From contig JBOZIK010000001.1 of assembly GCA_051453625.1 (NCBI GenBank), positions 150,133,664-150,197,663 of the forward strand: a stretch of 64,000 bases of DNA. Direction: 5' to 3'. Positions 1 to 12,239 of the stretch are shown here, piece after piece. Both the position numbers and the translations under genes were made by a program. Position 1 is the stretch's first letter. Every line of letters begins with the position of its first letter. The notes under the pieces were generated by a model that saw only the letters and a list, made by a program, of their open reading frames with translations, did no database searches and was not told where the DNA came from. The DNA is from Welwitschia mirabilis (lineage: Eukaryota; Gnetophyta; Gnetopsida; Welwitschiales).

Positions 1-500
1 AAATTAGTTTTTACCATTTCAAAATTTAGTTTTTATATTTAATTAAACTTAATTATAATTAAAATTATATTATTTTCTATTTTAATAGACTTGTAATGCT
101 TTCCCAGATATTCAGTGGCTGGGGATGGCCTCTCGACCAAATTATGTTATCAGTGTTGGCGAGTCTGGTGAAGGACCCACATGGAAACCCTATTAGCTAA
201 GGGGCTAGGAATTAAGTCCAAACCTTTGGGTTCTCTTATTTGAGCAGTCATACTTTAGAAAATTCATTGTCATCAGCTCTCATCAGCTCCATAAATTTGA
301 TAAAGATTGACTTCTAATTTTAGAATTTTAGAGCAAACCTTGAGTTCATGCCAACCAAAGATCTTAACGCTACTTATGATTTTATTCCTTTGTGTATAAC
401 TTATAGGATAATTCATAGGCTACTTAACTAAATTTTACTCATAATAGTAAAAACTGTTAAAATCCTAGATAATAGTAGTATTTCCATCCTTGTACTGTCT
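1..500. other. AT-rich spacer, no gene seen
   Basis: No frame on either strand reads as a recognisable protein and no RNA gene is apparent. It precedes the gypsy remnant that starts near 501. Confidence 0.5.
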
Positions 501-562
501 GACGTGACACGTACCGCTAGTGACTTCATGAATGGGGCCAAGCCTAGTTTGGGGGGGTTAAG
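501..562 (+). mobile_element. 3' end of a second gypsy copy with polypurine tract
   Basis: This stretch matches 5231-5293, the 3' end of the gypsy interior, including the shared text CTTCATGAATGGGG and a G-run polypurine tract at 551-557. It is followed at 563 by TGATGTAACC, the same start as the 3' LTR at 5294. So the left edge of the gypsy region is the tail of another copy, not the 5' LTR of the copy whose gag follows. Confidence 0.55.
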
Positions 563-1111
563 TGATGTAACCTCCATCTTTAATTTAGTAGTTGCTGTTA
601 TTTCCAGGATAACAGGATCGAATGATGTAATCCCCATCTTTATATTCCGCATTTATTGTTACTTCCTTATTTTTCTTTTTGCACTATGTCAGGCGATGTC
701 AAAGCCTAACGGTAATCGGCTGTGATGTTGGTGGTCTCTGTTGCAATTCTTAAGAGACTGGAGCCCTGATCCTTGGGAACAAAGTAGTACAATGATTAGA
801 AAAATGTTTATTAGAGCACTTGGAGCAAGAAAACGATCATAGATTCTATGGCTTCGAGGAGCAAATTTATGAGATTGTAGATCGGCTACATGCTCTTAGT
901 ATTAATGTGAACCAATTAACAACAAAAGTCTAGGAGTTAATGTTGCTTGTGGTGACCCTGCCTACAGGCCTATTTCTATCCACAGGCAGAATTTCATTAA
1001 AGATGAGAGTTCTAAAGAAGAAGTAGATGAGATTAAGAAATAACAAGATTTTCAATACAATGGAAGACAGCGAGGAGGTCGATATAGGAGAAATGAAGAT
1101 TGGAAGGTAAT

Positions 1112-1884
1112 GATTATAAGTTAAAAGTCGATATTCATTATTTTAATGGTGTCTTGGGAATAGCGGAGTCCCTACATTGGCTCGCTGACTTCAGCAAGTT
1201 CTTTGATTATATGGAGACCACTGTTGAAAAGCAAGTTAGGTTGGTTACTTACTAACTAAAGGGATGTACTTTAGCATAGTGGGATAGATTGCAGAGAAGG
1301 AGAGAGCATGAAGGAAGGGATCGAGTTCATACATGGCCTTGAATGAGGAGATTATTAATTTAGGAATTCTTGCTACCTGCTTATGAGCAGATCTTATTTC
1401 AATAATGCCATTGTTGCCAATAGGACAATTGTTCAGTGCATGAGTATACTGCAGATTTCATGAGAATGGTTGAGCGGAACAATTTGGCGAAGACCGAGGG
1501 GTAATAACTAGCCAAGTATCTTAATAGACTAAAATCCTATATTAGAGCCAAAATTAGTGTGTAGATGTTGATAACGCTATCTGAGGCCAAGAATATGGTG
1601 ATGAAGGTAGAGATGATGCAACAGCAGAGGAGTAGAAGGGGCTCAGAAAATTTTAGATCTATCACTACAGTTGAAAAGCCAAAAATATCACAAGAAATAG
1701 CAGGACGTGGTAATCGTTATGGTAGCATCAGTAAGAACTTGGAGTAGAAGGCTATAGGGAAGTAAGCCATAACAAATACAATAAAGGAGGAGGCACAAAC
1801 TTAGAAAGACATAAATCCTTATGCAAAACTAACAACTGGAAAGTGTTACAGATGTAACCAGTGGGGCCACAAATCGAATGAGTG
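1112..1884 (+). pseudogene. gypsy-1 gag remnant with zinc knuckle
   Basis: Nucleocapsid/capsid region of gypsy-1. From 1112 the frame reads DYKLKVDIHYFNG and, further on, WLADFSKFFDYMET, the typical plant gypsy gag pattern of an aromatic-Asn-Gly start followed by W-L and F-x-Y. It continues through several in-frame stops. The CCHC zinc knuckle at 1843-1884 reads CYRCNQWGHKSNEC and keeps all four metal ligands. Stops at codons expected to be Gln or Trp show it is not translated as one product. It lies directly upstream of the protease remnant. Confidence 0.75.
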
Positions 1885-2040
1885 TCCTTAGAGAAAAGCA
1901 ACAAATATGGTGACCATACAAGACAAGGAGGATGCATATTGTTATAAGCCAAATGAAGACAAAGATGGATTCGAAGATAAGGAGATAAAAGAAGCTTTTT
2001 ATATAGTGTAAAGGATGATGCTAGCTCCAAAAAAAGATGA

Positions 2041-2430
2041 TCAATCACAATGCCATCAACTATTTTGGACTAGGTGCACCATCTTTGGCAAGATATTTTC
2101 TCTAGTTGTGGATAGTAGTAGTATAAAAAACATTATTAGAAGATAGGCAATAAAGAAGTTGGGGATTGCAGTCGAGAAACACATAAATCCTTACATCTTC
2201 AGTTGAATTAAATCTAGACTATATCGCATTGAGGTAACCAAATGCTATAAAATTTCTTTTTCAATGGGTAAATATAAAGATGTGGTATATTGTGATATTG
2301 TGGATATGGATGTATGCCATTTCCTATTTGCGAGATCATGGCAATTTGATGTGAATGCCCAACATTTAGGAAGGAGCAATCAATATAGCCTAAAGAAGGA
2401 TGGAGTGAAATACAACTTACTGCCATTAAA
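2041..2430 (+). pseudogene. gypsy-1 aspartic protease remnant
   Basis: This stretch lies between the zinc knuckle and RT. It reads FSLVVDSSSIKNII near 2096-2140, where a gypsy protease would have its D-S/T-G active site. Here the glycine of D-S-G is Ser (D-S-S), so the catalytic loop is damaged. Downstream text (YKDVVYCDIVDMDVCHFLFARSWQFD, split by me: YKDVVYCDIVDMD then VCHFLFARSWQFD) matches the second half of plant gypsy proteases, where a CDVVPM-type strand precedes LLGRPWQ. Order and motif support the call; activity is lost. Confidence 0.65.
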
Positions 2431-2550
2431 GAGCAAGGTCAAGTAATCTATAAAAAAATATTTTCTCACTCTTACTAAGAAATTTGAAACCAAGATTAAA
2501 AAGATAAGGCACGTTCATGTACTCATAACATATTTGAGACAGAGGTTAAG

Positions 2551-3400
2551 TTGCAAGTGGAGCAGCAACCTAAGGCTATTAGGCCTTTGCTAATGAAGTT
2601 ACGCGATTTGATGTCAAAGGATGTTCCAGATGGGTTACCATCCATGAGAGATGTTCAACACCATATTGACCTATTTCTTAAAGGTAGTTTGCCTAATTTA
2701 CCACATTATAAAATAAGCCTAAAGGAGAGTGAGATCTTAAAGAAGAAGCTAGAGGAACTGTTATGAAAGGTGCACTTCCAGAAGATCATGAGCCCCTATG
2801 TTATACCTATCTTATTAACTCCAAAGAAGGATAGTAGCTAGATGATGTGCATAGACAATAGGGCCATTAGTAAGATCACAGTGAGGTACAAGTTTCTAAT
2901 TCCTAGATTGGATAACATGCTAGATAGATTACATTGATCCAAGTGGTTTTCGAAGCTAGATTTGAAGAATGGCTATCATTCAAACTAGGCCTAGGAATGA
3001 GTGAAAGACAGCTTTCAAGATGAAGGAGGGGTTATATAAGTGGTTAGTAATGCCCTTTGGGTTGTTAAATACTCCTAGTACCTTTATGCAGCTTATGAAT
3101 TAGGTATTAAAACCTTACATTAAAAAGTTTATTGTAGTTTACTTCAATAACATACTAATTTAATGCCAGATTGAAGATAAGCACTTTTTGCACTTGAGGG
3201 AGATACTAACAGTTTTGCAGGAGAATAAACTGTATGTAAACCTTAAGAAGTGCAATTTCCTTAATAAAGAACTACTATTATTAGGATTTATTATCAATGT
3301 TGATGGCATTAGAGTAGATGAAGCTAAGGTAAAAGTGATCAGGAAATGGCCTACTCCTAAAACTATTTCAGAAGTTTAAAGTTTCCATAGGTTGGCTACT
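2551..3400 (+). pseudogene. gypsy-1 reverse transcriptase remnant
   Basis: Reads LPSMRDVQHHIDL (2626 on), then the RT fingers and palm with [14 protein letters not shown] and FSKLDLKNGYH. The catalytic Y-x-D-D box falls at 3140-3151 and reads Y-F-N-N, so both metal-binding aspartates are lost. Downstream LREILTVLQENKLYVNLKKCNF matches the RT thumb. Several TAG stops interrupt it. This copy cannot polymerise DNA. Confidence 0.8.
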
Positions 3401-3401
3401 T

Positions 3402-3835
3402 TCTATTGGTGTTTCATCAAGAACTTTTGAACCATTGCAGAACTAATCATGGAGTGCTTGAATAAAGGTAGATTCCATTAGAGAGACAAAGCCAAAATGA
3501 GTTTTGTTTTACTAAAAAAGAAGCTATGCACTACTCCAATCCTAGGACTACCCAATTTTGATAAGCTGTTTGAAGTTGAATGTGATGATAATGAAATGGG
3601 AATAGGAGTTGTTTTATCCCAAGAGCATAGGCTAGTTTGTTACTTTAGTAAGAAACTCAGTGATGCCAGACAGAAGTGGAGTACTTGTGACAAGAAGTTT
3701 TATTCTATTGTATGGGCTTTGAAGATATGGAAACACTATCTGATTGGAAAGGAATCCATGTTGTACTTAAATCATAAAGCACTAAAGTACCTGAATAGTC
3801 AAAAGCAGATCAGCAAGGATATGCATGTCGTATGA
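3402..3835 (+). pseudogene. gypsy-1 RNase H remnant
   Basis: The frame opens at 3497 with MSFVLLKKKLCTTPILGLPN, the connection typical of the gypsy RT-RNase H linker. It continues with FEVECDDNEMGIGVVLSQ, where a gypsy RNase H has its first catalytic Asp. The segment KLSDARQKWSTCDKKFYSIVWALKIWKHYLIG (3652-3747) is the family hallmark with a Y-S-I-V-W-A-L helix, although the usual Glu before Tyr is replaced. A stop ends the frame at 3835. Confidence 0.8.
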
Positions 3836-4099
3836 TGCCAATTCTTACAGAAATTCCCTTTTAAGCTACTTTATAAGTTGGAAGTACATAATGCAGTAGC
3901 AGATGCACTAAGTTGAAGAGCGGGCTTATTAATTCCCTTGAAGCAAAAGATAGTTGGCTTTGAATAGTTATGGGACTATTATGTAGGAGATAAAGTCTTT
4001 AGACAAATTTGAGAGAGTTGTTCGAATGGATAGCCTGTGTAGGACTTTTATGTGCAAGATGGATACTTAATGTAAGGCAATATGCTTTGATTTCTTCAG

Positions 4100-5190
4100 A
4101 CCTCACTATGAGAGAAGGTAACCCAGGACTTGCATGCCGGTGGGTTAGTTGCACATATGAGGCATGACAAAACAGTTGCTGCAATCTATGAGAGATTTTA
4201 CTAGCTACAGTTGTGAGGGGATGTATCTAGATTTCTGAAAAAGTGTTATATTTTTTAGACTACTAAAGGATAATCTCATAACACTGGGTAGTATATGTTG
4301 CTACCAATCCCTGAAAATATATGGGAGAACTTATTGATGAATTTCATGCTTGGTCTACCTTGAACATAGAGGGGAGCAGATTCTATGTTTATAATCATTG
4401 ATACATTTTCAAAGATGGCACATTTTATTCCCTGTAGGAAGACTTCAGATGTTGTTAGTATGGACAGACTATCTTTCAAGGAAATAGTTTACATATATGA
4501 TGTTCCAAAAATAATTACTTCAGACTGAGACAGTGAATTCCTAGGTTGGTTTTGGTGAATCCTCTGAAAGTTATTTGACTCAGTCTTAAATTTTAGTAGC
4601 ACAGCTCACCCACAAGCTGGTGGCCAAATAGAAGCAGTTAATCACCCCTTGAGTAACCTAATTTATAGTATATGAGGAGAAAAGTCAAAGCAGTGGAATT
4701 TGGCTTTTGTCTCAAGTAGAGTTCTCTTATAACAATGCTATCCACAGTGTTACCGGGAGATCCTCCATTTCTATGGTCTATACTAAGGCACCACAGCATA
4801 TTCTAAATCTAGTCAAGTTATCAAAGGAAGTAAAGAAGAGTGTAACAGTGATACATATGGCCAACCAGATAGTGAAGATGCATAAGGAAGTTAAGCAAAG
4901 ACTAGAGGAGGCCAATAAAAGATATAAGATAGCTACTAACAAGCATAGAAGAAAATATACTTTTGTAATGGGTGACTTTGTCATGGTTTTTATTCAATGG
5001 AAGTAATTTCTAGTTGCTACATACAACAAGTTGCAACCAAAGAAATACAAACCATTTATAATCAACAAGAAGATCAATGATAATGCCTATGTTATTGACT
5101 TTTCAACAAGCATGGGGATTTCTAATACCTTCAATGTAGCTAATTTATTACCATTTCATGTATCTGATGAGCTGATGTATCCTAATCCTG
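4100..5190 (+). pseudogene. gypsy-1 integrase remnant
   Basis: The stretch from about 4130 reads LHAGGLVAHMRHDKTVAAI, the N-terminal HHCC zinc-binding arm with an H-x-G-G and M-R-H pattern. It is followed by a degraded catalytic core (for example SMFIIIDTFSKMAHFIPC around 4381-4435, the core Asp in I-I-D). The segment 4707-5006 reads QVEFSYNNAIHSVTGRSS, matching the end of the core. The C-terminal region after 5007 resembles the GPF/PY-type tail. Multiple stops and frameshifts break it. Confidence 0.75.
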
Positions 5191-5282
5191 AGCCCAACTA
5201 GATGATGAGTTTTTCTCAAGTGGAGGATACTAATGTGGCACGTACTGCTAGTAACTTCATGAATGGGGTCGAGCCAAGTTAA

Positions 5283-5460
5283 GGGGGGTGGAATGATGTA
5301 ACCCCCATCTTTATATTCAACATTTATTATTGTTTTTCTTTAATCCCATATTATTGGGATTTCAGTTAAACGAACTTATGTCCTCTAAATAAGTACATCA
5401 TGTACTATTATAAAGAACAATTTTTAAAATAGAAATTATACAGAGTTCTCTCTTCTTTTA
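5283..5460 (+). mobile_element. gypsy-1 polypurine tract and start of 3' LTR
   Basis: The purine run AAGGGGGGTGGAA ends just before TGATGTAACCCCCATC at 5294, an LTR opening with TG. The same text recurs at 563 and 623. The right end of the LTR cannot be fixed because no complete second copy is present for comparison. Confidence 0.6.
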
Positions 5461-7571
5461 AGGGTTTTATTTGAATGATTTTTATGCTGTGTCACTCTCT
5501 TACTCTCTCTAGTACTTATTCTCATGTCTTTTAGAATTAGGAAATGTTAGGTTCTTATTTTCTATAAATGTATGATCCTATTCTAAAGATACTTTATTTG
5601 TAAATGAACTAACATAGTGATGCATGATATTCTAATAGCCTTACTATCACACTTTCATTTGTTATTTTTTGTTACTCTTATTTATCTATATTATAATATT
5701 ATTGAGTTTATTATTTAGTAGAAGTAATTAAAATCCATGAAATATCTTGCATGTTAAGTTCATGTAACTTTCTATTTGATTTTGTAATTAATATGCTATT
5801 CACAATAGATTACACTATTTCATAAATAAGCTATAGGACATTGTTTATGATACTTATTTAGTAACATAATGGTTAATATAATTTTCTTTAATGTTGTTAG
5901 GTTCTCTATTGGAATATCTAGTATAAAATTTGATTCATATCATAATAGATTAATGAAGCATGTTAACATTTTTATTAATAGTTATTTTTTTAATACCTTA
6001 CATCATGGTTGGATCTTTCACCCTTGAGGTGCAACTATTCTATTCTATATCATGAATGACTTTATCTATTACAAGGTGTGATGGTTTATTTTTAGTTGGT
6101 AGTTATTTTTATTTTTTATATTATGTCTTAGATAGGTGTTTTGCCTATTAAGTGTAAATCTCGTGCATCATAATGAGCCTGAGTGTGTTTAGAACTGGCT
6201 CTACTGATTGATGTCCTAGGATATGTCTACTAATGAAAGCAAATATTTTATATTTTTTTACAATTTCAATTTTCTATAACATTAAATGCTTTTTTCTAGT
6301 AGTTGTATTTCTTGTTTAGGTTGCATTATGGTTAGGTATTCTTCCTATGAAGTATAGATCTCATGCATCATAATAAGATTTTCAATCTAAGTATACTCAA
6401 AATTATTTGTATCAATCAATGTACTAGGATATGCCCATTAATGAGAGATAATATTTTTTATTCATTTATAATCATAATTCTATTATTTTATTTTTTTATG
6501 TTGAGTTAATTATCATTAACTATGTATTTCCTTTATGTACTACAATTAGTTATTATCCTTTTGAGTATACTTTTATATCAACATTACCTAGGATAACTTC
6601 TACATATTTTTGTTCTAAGTGATTTTAGTTTAATCATAGAAACTAAGATCTATAAGGTACTAAGACAATTCAAATTTACTTTATCTTCATAGTGTAATGT
6701 TATGATTTTGATAGGAAATGCTTAATAATGTTCTACAAGTGTAACTATGTAGAGGAAGATTTGTATTAATCCCTAGCCAATGTTATGTTTCTTAATTATT
6801 TAATCCTAAAAGTGTTGAGGAAAAGAGGAGTAATAAAGATGATCAATATTCTTCCAAACTAAAATTTTATTCTTCAAAAATATTTCTCTATCATTATTTC
6901 ATTAAAGAGCTTACTTATAAAGGTAAGCATACCATTAGGGTTTTACTAGGATTTTCACATATCCCTAAGCTTTAATCCACAGTGTGTTCAAAAACCTTAG
7001 TAATTTCCCCCGTAGTGTAGGAATATGCTCTCTTTAAAGGGAAAACTAAAGTTCTTGGGGGAAAGCCTTTGGAATCTATGTTGTGGTGCGTAATTTTGCA
7101 AATTCTTTATGTCTTATTTAATCCTTTTAATAAAAAATAGATATATTGCAAATACAATACATTAGTATAGATAGGAGTGACCCAAATGTCATAAACCCAT
7201 TGAAAGCATGCGAGAAAATAAGGAGAATTTATTTTCATAGAAAATATTGTATCTTATTAAACCTAATGCAATGATGTACGAACATAAACACATAATGCAA
7301 TGCAAATGCAACCTAATCTAGATGACACTTATTCAATTAACAAATCAACTTATCAGAAAGATTGATCTTGTCTAACCTAAATCAGCCAAGGAAACTGTCA
7401 CTAACTAAGACTAACTTAAGCTATCAATTAAGTATAATAAAAATTAATGTAATGTTAGTTTAAAAATGCACCTAAACTAATATTATCAACCTTAATAAAG
7501 GTTCCCTTAAGACCTATATCATAAGTGAAATATTCACCAAATCAGAAACAATATAAACTATAAGGATCATG
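5461..7571. other. AT-rich spacer
   Basis: No protein or RNA gene recognised. The only internal structure I see is the direct repeat at 6090-6470. Confidence 0.5.
6090..6470. repeat. Direct repeat, two ~200 bp diverged copies
   Basis: About 6090-6265 and 6290-6470 align at an offset of about 200-205 bp. Shared blocks include CCTAT(T/G)AAGT(G/A)TA, followed by GATCTC(A/G)TGCATCATAAT and later CTAGGATATG. It is either a local duplication or part of an unrecognised repeat. Confidence 0.6.
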
Positions 7572-7750
7572 CACTACAAAATAAAAGACTTTTAAGGCAT
7601 TTAATTATAGGGCTTTTTAAGGCATTTATCTTAATAAATGCCTTGAATAAAAATAATAATACCAAAACTATTTTTAAGGCATTTTCTCATAAAGGCCTTA
7701 AAAATATTGAGCTTTTAAGGCATTTTTTTATTAACACATTAAAAATGTTA
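7572..7750 (+). repeat. CACTA left terminus and subterminal repeats (block A)
   Basis: CACTACAAAA start, then repeated TTTTAAGGCATTT in direct orientation and AAATGCCTT or AAAGGCCTTAAAA in inverted orientation, forming short hairpins. Subterminal repeats of this kind are the known binding sites of En/Spm-type accessory proteins. Confidence 0.65.
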
Positions 7751-8421
7751 TGCTTTTATTCCAAAAAAACTGAGTCGAAGGCTTAAATAGTTCACAATTT
7801 AGCTAAAAAGATTTCATTTCTTTGAATTCGCATGTTTATCTTTCTTCTTCAAACTATCAAAAGTGGGACTCTGTTAAAGCATAAGAGCTCTAAAGCATGT
7901 CAGCTATGATCAAACTGCATAGTGTTATTCTTCAGCAAGTTGTCAATGCTACACTCTCACTAATGAAAGCAGAGTAAATAAAAAACTTTTTTGCCTTCCT
8001 TCTGAATCATCAATGTTTTTTAAGAAATTAGGACTTTAATGGCTATAAGTATTAGGATTTTAGTTTTATGACTATGGAGTCCTTCCTTAGTCTTATTTTG
8101 TAATCTTGCAATATTAATGATCCCTACATAGCTTCATAAACCTTTCTAGAAGGGTTTCTAGTTGACTATTTAATTATGAAAGAGTTTGATGATTTCGATT
8201 ATGGAAGAATTCTAAGGTAGTTCCATGAGCATTTAATACGGCTTATGCAAATCCATGTTTTATTGCAGGACTAATCAATGATAAATAGAAATTTATTCCA
8301 ATGGCAACCATACCATTGGAATGTTCAGGGGGGTGTGTTCTCACCAATGGTCTTTGACTTATACTAGTAGCATATACTTTTGGTGTTAACTTCCTTAGCT
8401 CATATACCCCAAAACCCTTCC

Positions 8422-8450
8422 ATTCACTACTTCCATAGGAGGTAGTGAAT
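8422..8450. repeat. Perfect 9-bp inverted repeat
   Basis: ATTCACTAC and GTAGTGAAT are separated by 11 bases. The arms contain CACTAC/GTAGTG, the same bases as CACTA transposon tips. Confidence 0.6.
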
Positions 8451-8715
8451 TTTCCCTTCCCAAGTTGGTGGAGTTGCCACTGACAACTAAAATTTTTTTA
8501 CATACCTCTTATAAATAGGAAAACTGAATCATTATTTGAACTAGATCACAGTGAAAATGCTTCAAATAAGGTTTTTTATGTCATGTCATAATGGATTCTT
8601 GCAAATTTTTTATCATCATTTTGTCACAATCTTATCCCCTTTGAAACTTAATTGATTAGTTCCTTGCATCTCTTTGCAATCAAATATAGTTAGGTAGATC
8701 GATTTAGCTCCTAAC

Positions 8716-10290
8716 ATGATGGTTAATTTTGAATCACTTATTGAGGTGACCTCAAGAGCTCTAGGGGGCTTCCTTAGTACTACTATTATTTATCCTTTAG
8801 ATACCTACAAGACCAAATACTAGGCCAAAGTTCATGCTAAAGAGGGCCACAAATATAGGTTTTAAGTGAGATCTTCTTTTTCTACAATTCTGTTTTTCTT
8901 TGTCTCATGGGTTTTTGGTTAACTCTCAAATTGTCTATAAACATAATATCTAATTAATTTGAGTTTTTGTTGCTTTTTCCTTCTAACTATTATTCTAGTT
9001 TCCTTTCTTTGGCCCTGGTCATTAAGCTTGATGTCAATTACTATTTGCTATAGGTTTTTAAAATCTAGTTATTTTTCTTTACTATTGATCCTATAATGGT
9101 CTGTGAAATAGCTTACCTAGGTCATTACACTAAATTACTATTGAATTCACCTGAACAACAGGATCCCTTATTTCAGGAATTTGCTGGGTCTGAAACAAAG
9201 AGATGATTTAGAATCTGGCCCAGTATCAGTGAATCATCTATTTTACAATGTTTCAATCGACATCTCCTTTATTGGATTCACCTATTTTGACGATAAGCAG
9301 TGTCTTAAAGCCTTCTCTGATCGATCTATAATCATCTCCCATTTTTCTTGCTCTTTGTTACACTCATAGAGAAGCTGTGTCTTTGTAACTCAAATCACAA
9401 AACTGAAGGGTATACGGAGGAAAATAGTTTCTTCTCAGGATAGCTGAGGGTAGTTTATGTAAACATATAAGACCTTGAATCATGCCTCTTAAATCTGATG
9501 ATCATCTTGGTTTTTTTATAAAATTAGCATTTTTTTATTTTTATTTCTTTCATTATTGGTAATAGTTGTACTTTATTATTCCAGTAATGAAAAATCCTTA
9601 AATTTCATTTTAAGAACTACAACAAACATAGTTGTAGCTATTGTTGCTAGAGATTGTACAATTGTTGTAACTCAAGTAAACTTCCTTTATTGAAATTTAT
9701 AGCCGGAACTATTAAAGGATTTGTTCATTCATTTGCAAGTTTTAATTATTTTACATGAAAAAACATGTTTTGATCTATCTTTATTGTTTAAAAAGCCTTT
9801 TGATGCTACTTCTGCTTAGATGCAAACTAGTGCTTTTGGAAAATCAAAGGAATTGTTACAATTTTTAATAGAGGATTCGTGGAAAGATTCATTTGATGGA
9901 ATTGGAATCTCATTAATATTGATAACTAATCCTCCTATACAGGTATATTATCTTTGAATTTTTCTGGGTTTTGTATGTTAGATTCAGATATGAGTGCAAT
10001 TCCTAGATCCCTAGTATTTTAGCATGGATTTTAATTCACTCTAGATATTACTAACTCCTTCTTTTTCTTTTTCTTTTTCTTTTTTTCTTCTTTACTCTTT
10101 CTGTTTTTTGATTAATTCATTATTAAAACTTAATAACATATGCTTTGAATGCATATATGATCATATCAGGACTATTACTTTTTGAAGCATTTTAAGAAGC
10201 ATTGATGTGGGTAGAAGTAATGCCACTTAATCACATCCACCACTAGTGATAATAGCATCATTGCTGTTATTTTTATTAGGCCCTCTAGGA
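8716..10290 (+). pseudogene. Broken peroxisomal adenine nucleotide carrier gene (PNC-like)
   Basis: The intact family is a six-helix mitochondrial-carrier-type protein that brings ATP into peroxisomes. Exon 1 (8716-8858) starts at ATG and reads NFESLIEVTSRALGGFLST, then YPLDTYKTKY, a TAG in place of the expected Gln, and AKVHAKEGHKYR; P-x-D-x-x-K is the carrier signature. A donor GT follows. A second exon (9585-9675) lies between AG and GT and ends IVVAIVARDCTIVVTQ. A third (9796-9942) begins after AG with PFDATSA, a stop, then [14 protein letters not shown] and [17 protein letters not shown] before GT. The next exon may survive weakly near 10171-10290. The exon after KYR and the 3' half are not found. 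Introns are kept, so this is a genomic-DNA-derived copy. It sits inside the candidate CACTA element. Confidence 0.85.
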
Positions 10291-10299
10291 TTTTTGAAC

Positions 10300-12200
10300 T
10301 CCCTCATGATCAACAATAAAGGTATATGTTGAATAAAAACCACCATAAACATTACAGTTAACTTTCTAACTACTTCAAAGCCAATGAAAGCTTTTGTAAT
10401 ATTAAGGATTTTAGATTACTATTGCTAGGATCCTTTAAGAATTCATTACACATGAGTTTCTACGGATGATGTGGACACTTTTTTCTCTAAATTTTATGAT
10501 TATTTCTTTTTATTTTTAAGAAAATGTAGTTTTCATGAGGTAGGGATTTCTCATACAAAAAAATTCAAAACTAATGTAGTGTTGCCTGGTCAGGGATATT
10601 ATAGGGTAGATGATATCAGGACAGAGTGATGAAGTAGCAATTGTTAGTTGCCTTTTTCTTTTTTTTTTTGTCTGCAAATGTTTAAATAGTATGTAGTTGA
10701 TTATAATACTATTTCATGGAATTTTAAAAAGGATATAATCCACTTATAAGTTGCCTTCTCGGGTCCTTAGTACAACTTGTTGCCTCCATGTGCTTCAGAG
10801 ATGCAATGATAATTTGTTTCTTATTAACATTATGCCATACTTGGCTCTCATTGAACATCATGTTTCAAAGAAAGTCTTCTTTTATGCAAGATAGATTTAG
10901 CTCCATACTCAATCCAAAATGCTTTTCATCTCTCAAACTTATTTTTCCTATGGATTAAGGAAACTTTATTTAGATGCTCTATGTACCTCATTAAACTCTT
11001 ATGCCCCTTAACGATCCTCCGCAAACTTTCATTGCAAAGGGTTTACATTAGGGAATTGTATGTATAAGAAGAAAGCCAAAGGAAGAGTGAATCTTAAAAA
11101 TATCTTGCAAACTCTTAGATGCAATCATCATGACTTTTTTGCCCCTTTAAATAAAGCATATCTTAGGATGCACCACTTTATTAAAAAGATGAACTAAATG
11201 TTCAATTTTCCCCCCTTCCTTTTCTCCTTTTCTCCTGATTTTGAATCTTGAAAATATGCTATTAATACCTTATAATGGTTCTTTTTTTTTTTTTTGGAAG
11301 AAAGGTTTTTTTTTCTTTTTTTTGAATAAATAATGAAATATTAAAAACCAAAATAAGCAATAATAAGATAAGGTTTTGAATTCCATCTATTTACTTCTTA
11401 AAATATCACTGAAGATACCAGAAATGAAAAGCCAAATGCACTTAATCTATGACCACTAACTTCTATCTCCTAGAGCTTTGCTACAACCTTTATGTTAATT
11501 ATCTCCACAAATCAATACTTCTAAAAACAATAATAAATAGTAGACAAATCACATTTAGAAACTAAAGGTTACAATAAAAAAGGTGTATCTCACATAGAAA
11601 CAAGATTACTACTGTAGAACGAAGGCAGAGTCTACTTTGAATTCAGACTTAACAAGCCGATATCTTTGAGAGTCAATGCATTCATTGTGGACTCTAATAT
11701 AGTTACAGTATTGTCCTCTTATGAGTTCATGTAACTGCCTCATACTTTATGTAGAACATTAATCCTTCCCATCAAGAATTAAAACTGCTTCTGCTAATCC
11801 AATAGAACAATGCACCAAACAGACTTTTAAAGTGAATTTGCAGAAACTGTAGGTAAAGGCCTTCTCCAAAATTAGTGTCTCAAATGGAAAGCATACTATC
11901 TAGTAGTTCCTCTTATAACATTAAAGATATCATTAGAACCCCAACACGAAATGCTTCTTCCTTTTTCCCAAACAAATATCAGATGCTAATTAAGAAGATG
12001 ACAAAAACCAGTGGAGGAGTATTTCATAGTACTATATTGAATTCTAACTTGTACACAAGCTAATTGGACTAAAACATTACAACATAATCCTCATCAAATC
12101 CAATAGCAACTAGCCTATTACGATTGCAGGCAATTAATCCCTCGCACTAACAGGGTAGATGTAATTCAAAGAAGTGGAATTGAAACTAGGACCTTGTTCG
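10300..12200. other. AT-rich interior of the CACTA-like region, no gene recognised
   Basis: Contains T-rich runs (10061-10085, 10660-10670, 11281-11325) and no recognisable coding sequence. The remaining 3' exons of the carrier gene were looked for here and not found. Confidence 0.4.
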
Positions 12201-12239
12201 AAGTTCTCAGAAGAATGTGACCTTTGATTCCTTTTAAAC

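Larger units (their letters stand above)
563..5460 (+). mobile_element. Decayed Ty3/gypsy retrotransposon (gypsy-1)
   Basis: Remnants appear in the order gag, zinc knuckle, protease, reverse transcriptase, RNase H, integrase, then a polypurine tract and LTR start, which is the Ty3/gypsy order. Stops and frameshifts occur throughout, so no full polyprotein is encoded. LTR-start-like sequences (TGATGTAA plus CCCCATCTTTATATTC) occur at 563, 623 and 5294, and no intact 5' LTR or clear primer binding site is visible. The element is old and inactive. The gag style and simple zinc knuckle fit a plant chromovirus-like or related gypsy lineage, but the lineage is not resolved. Confidence 0.85.

Noticed and set aside
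9181-9369. 62-codon frame between carrier exons, considered as the missing second carrier exon
   Set aside because: It follows an AG, but the translation does not resemble the carrier's second exon.
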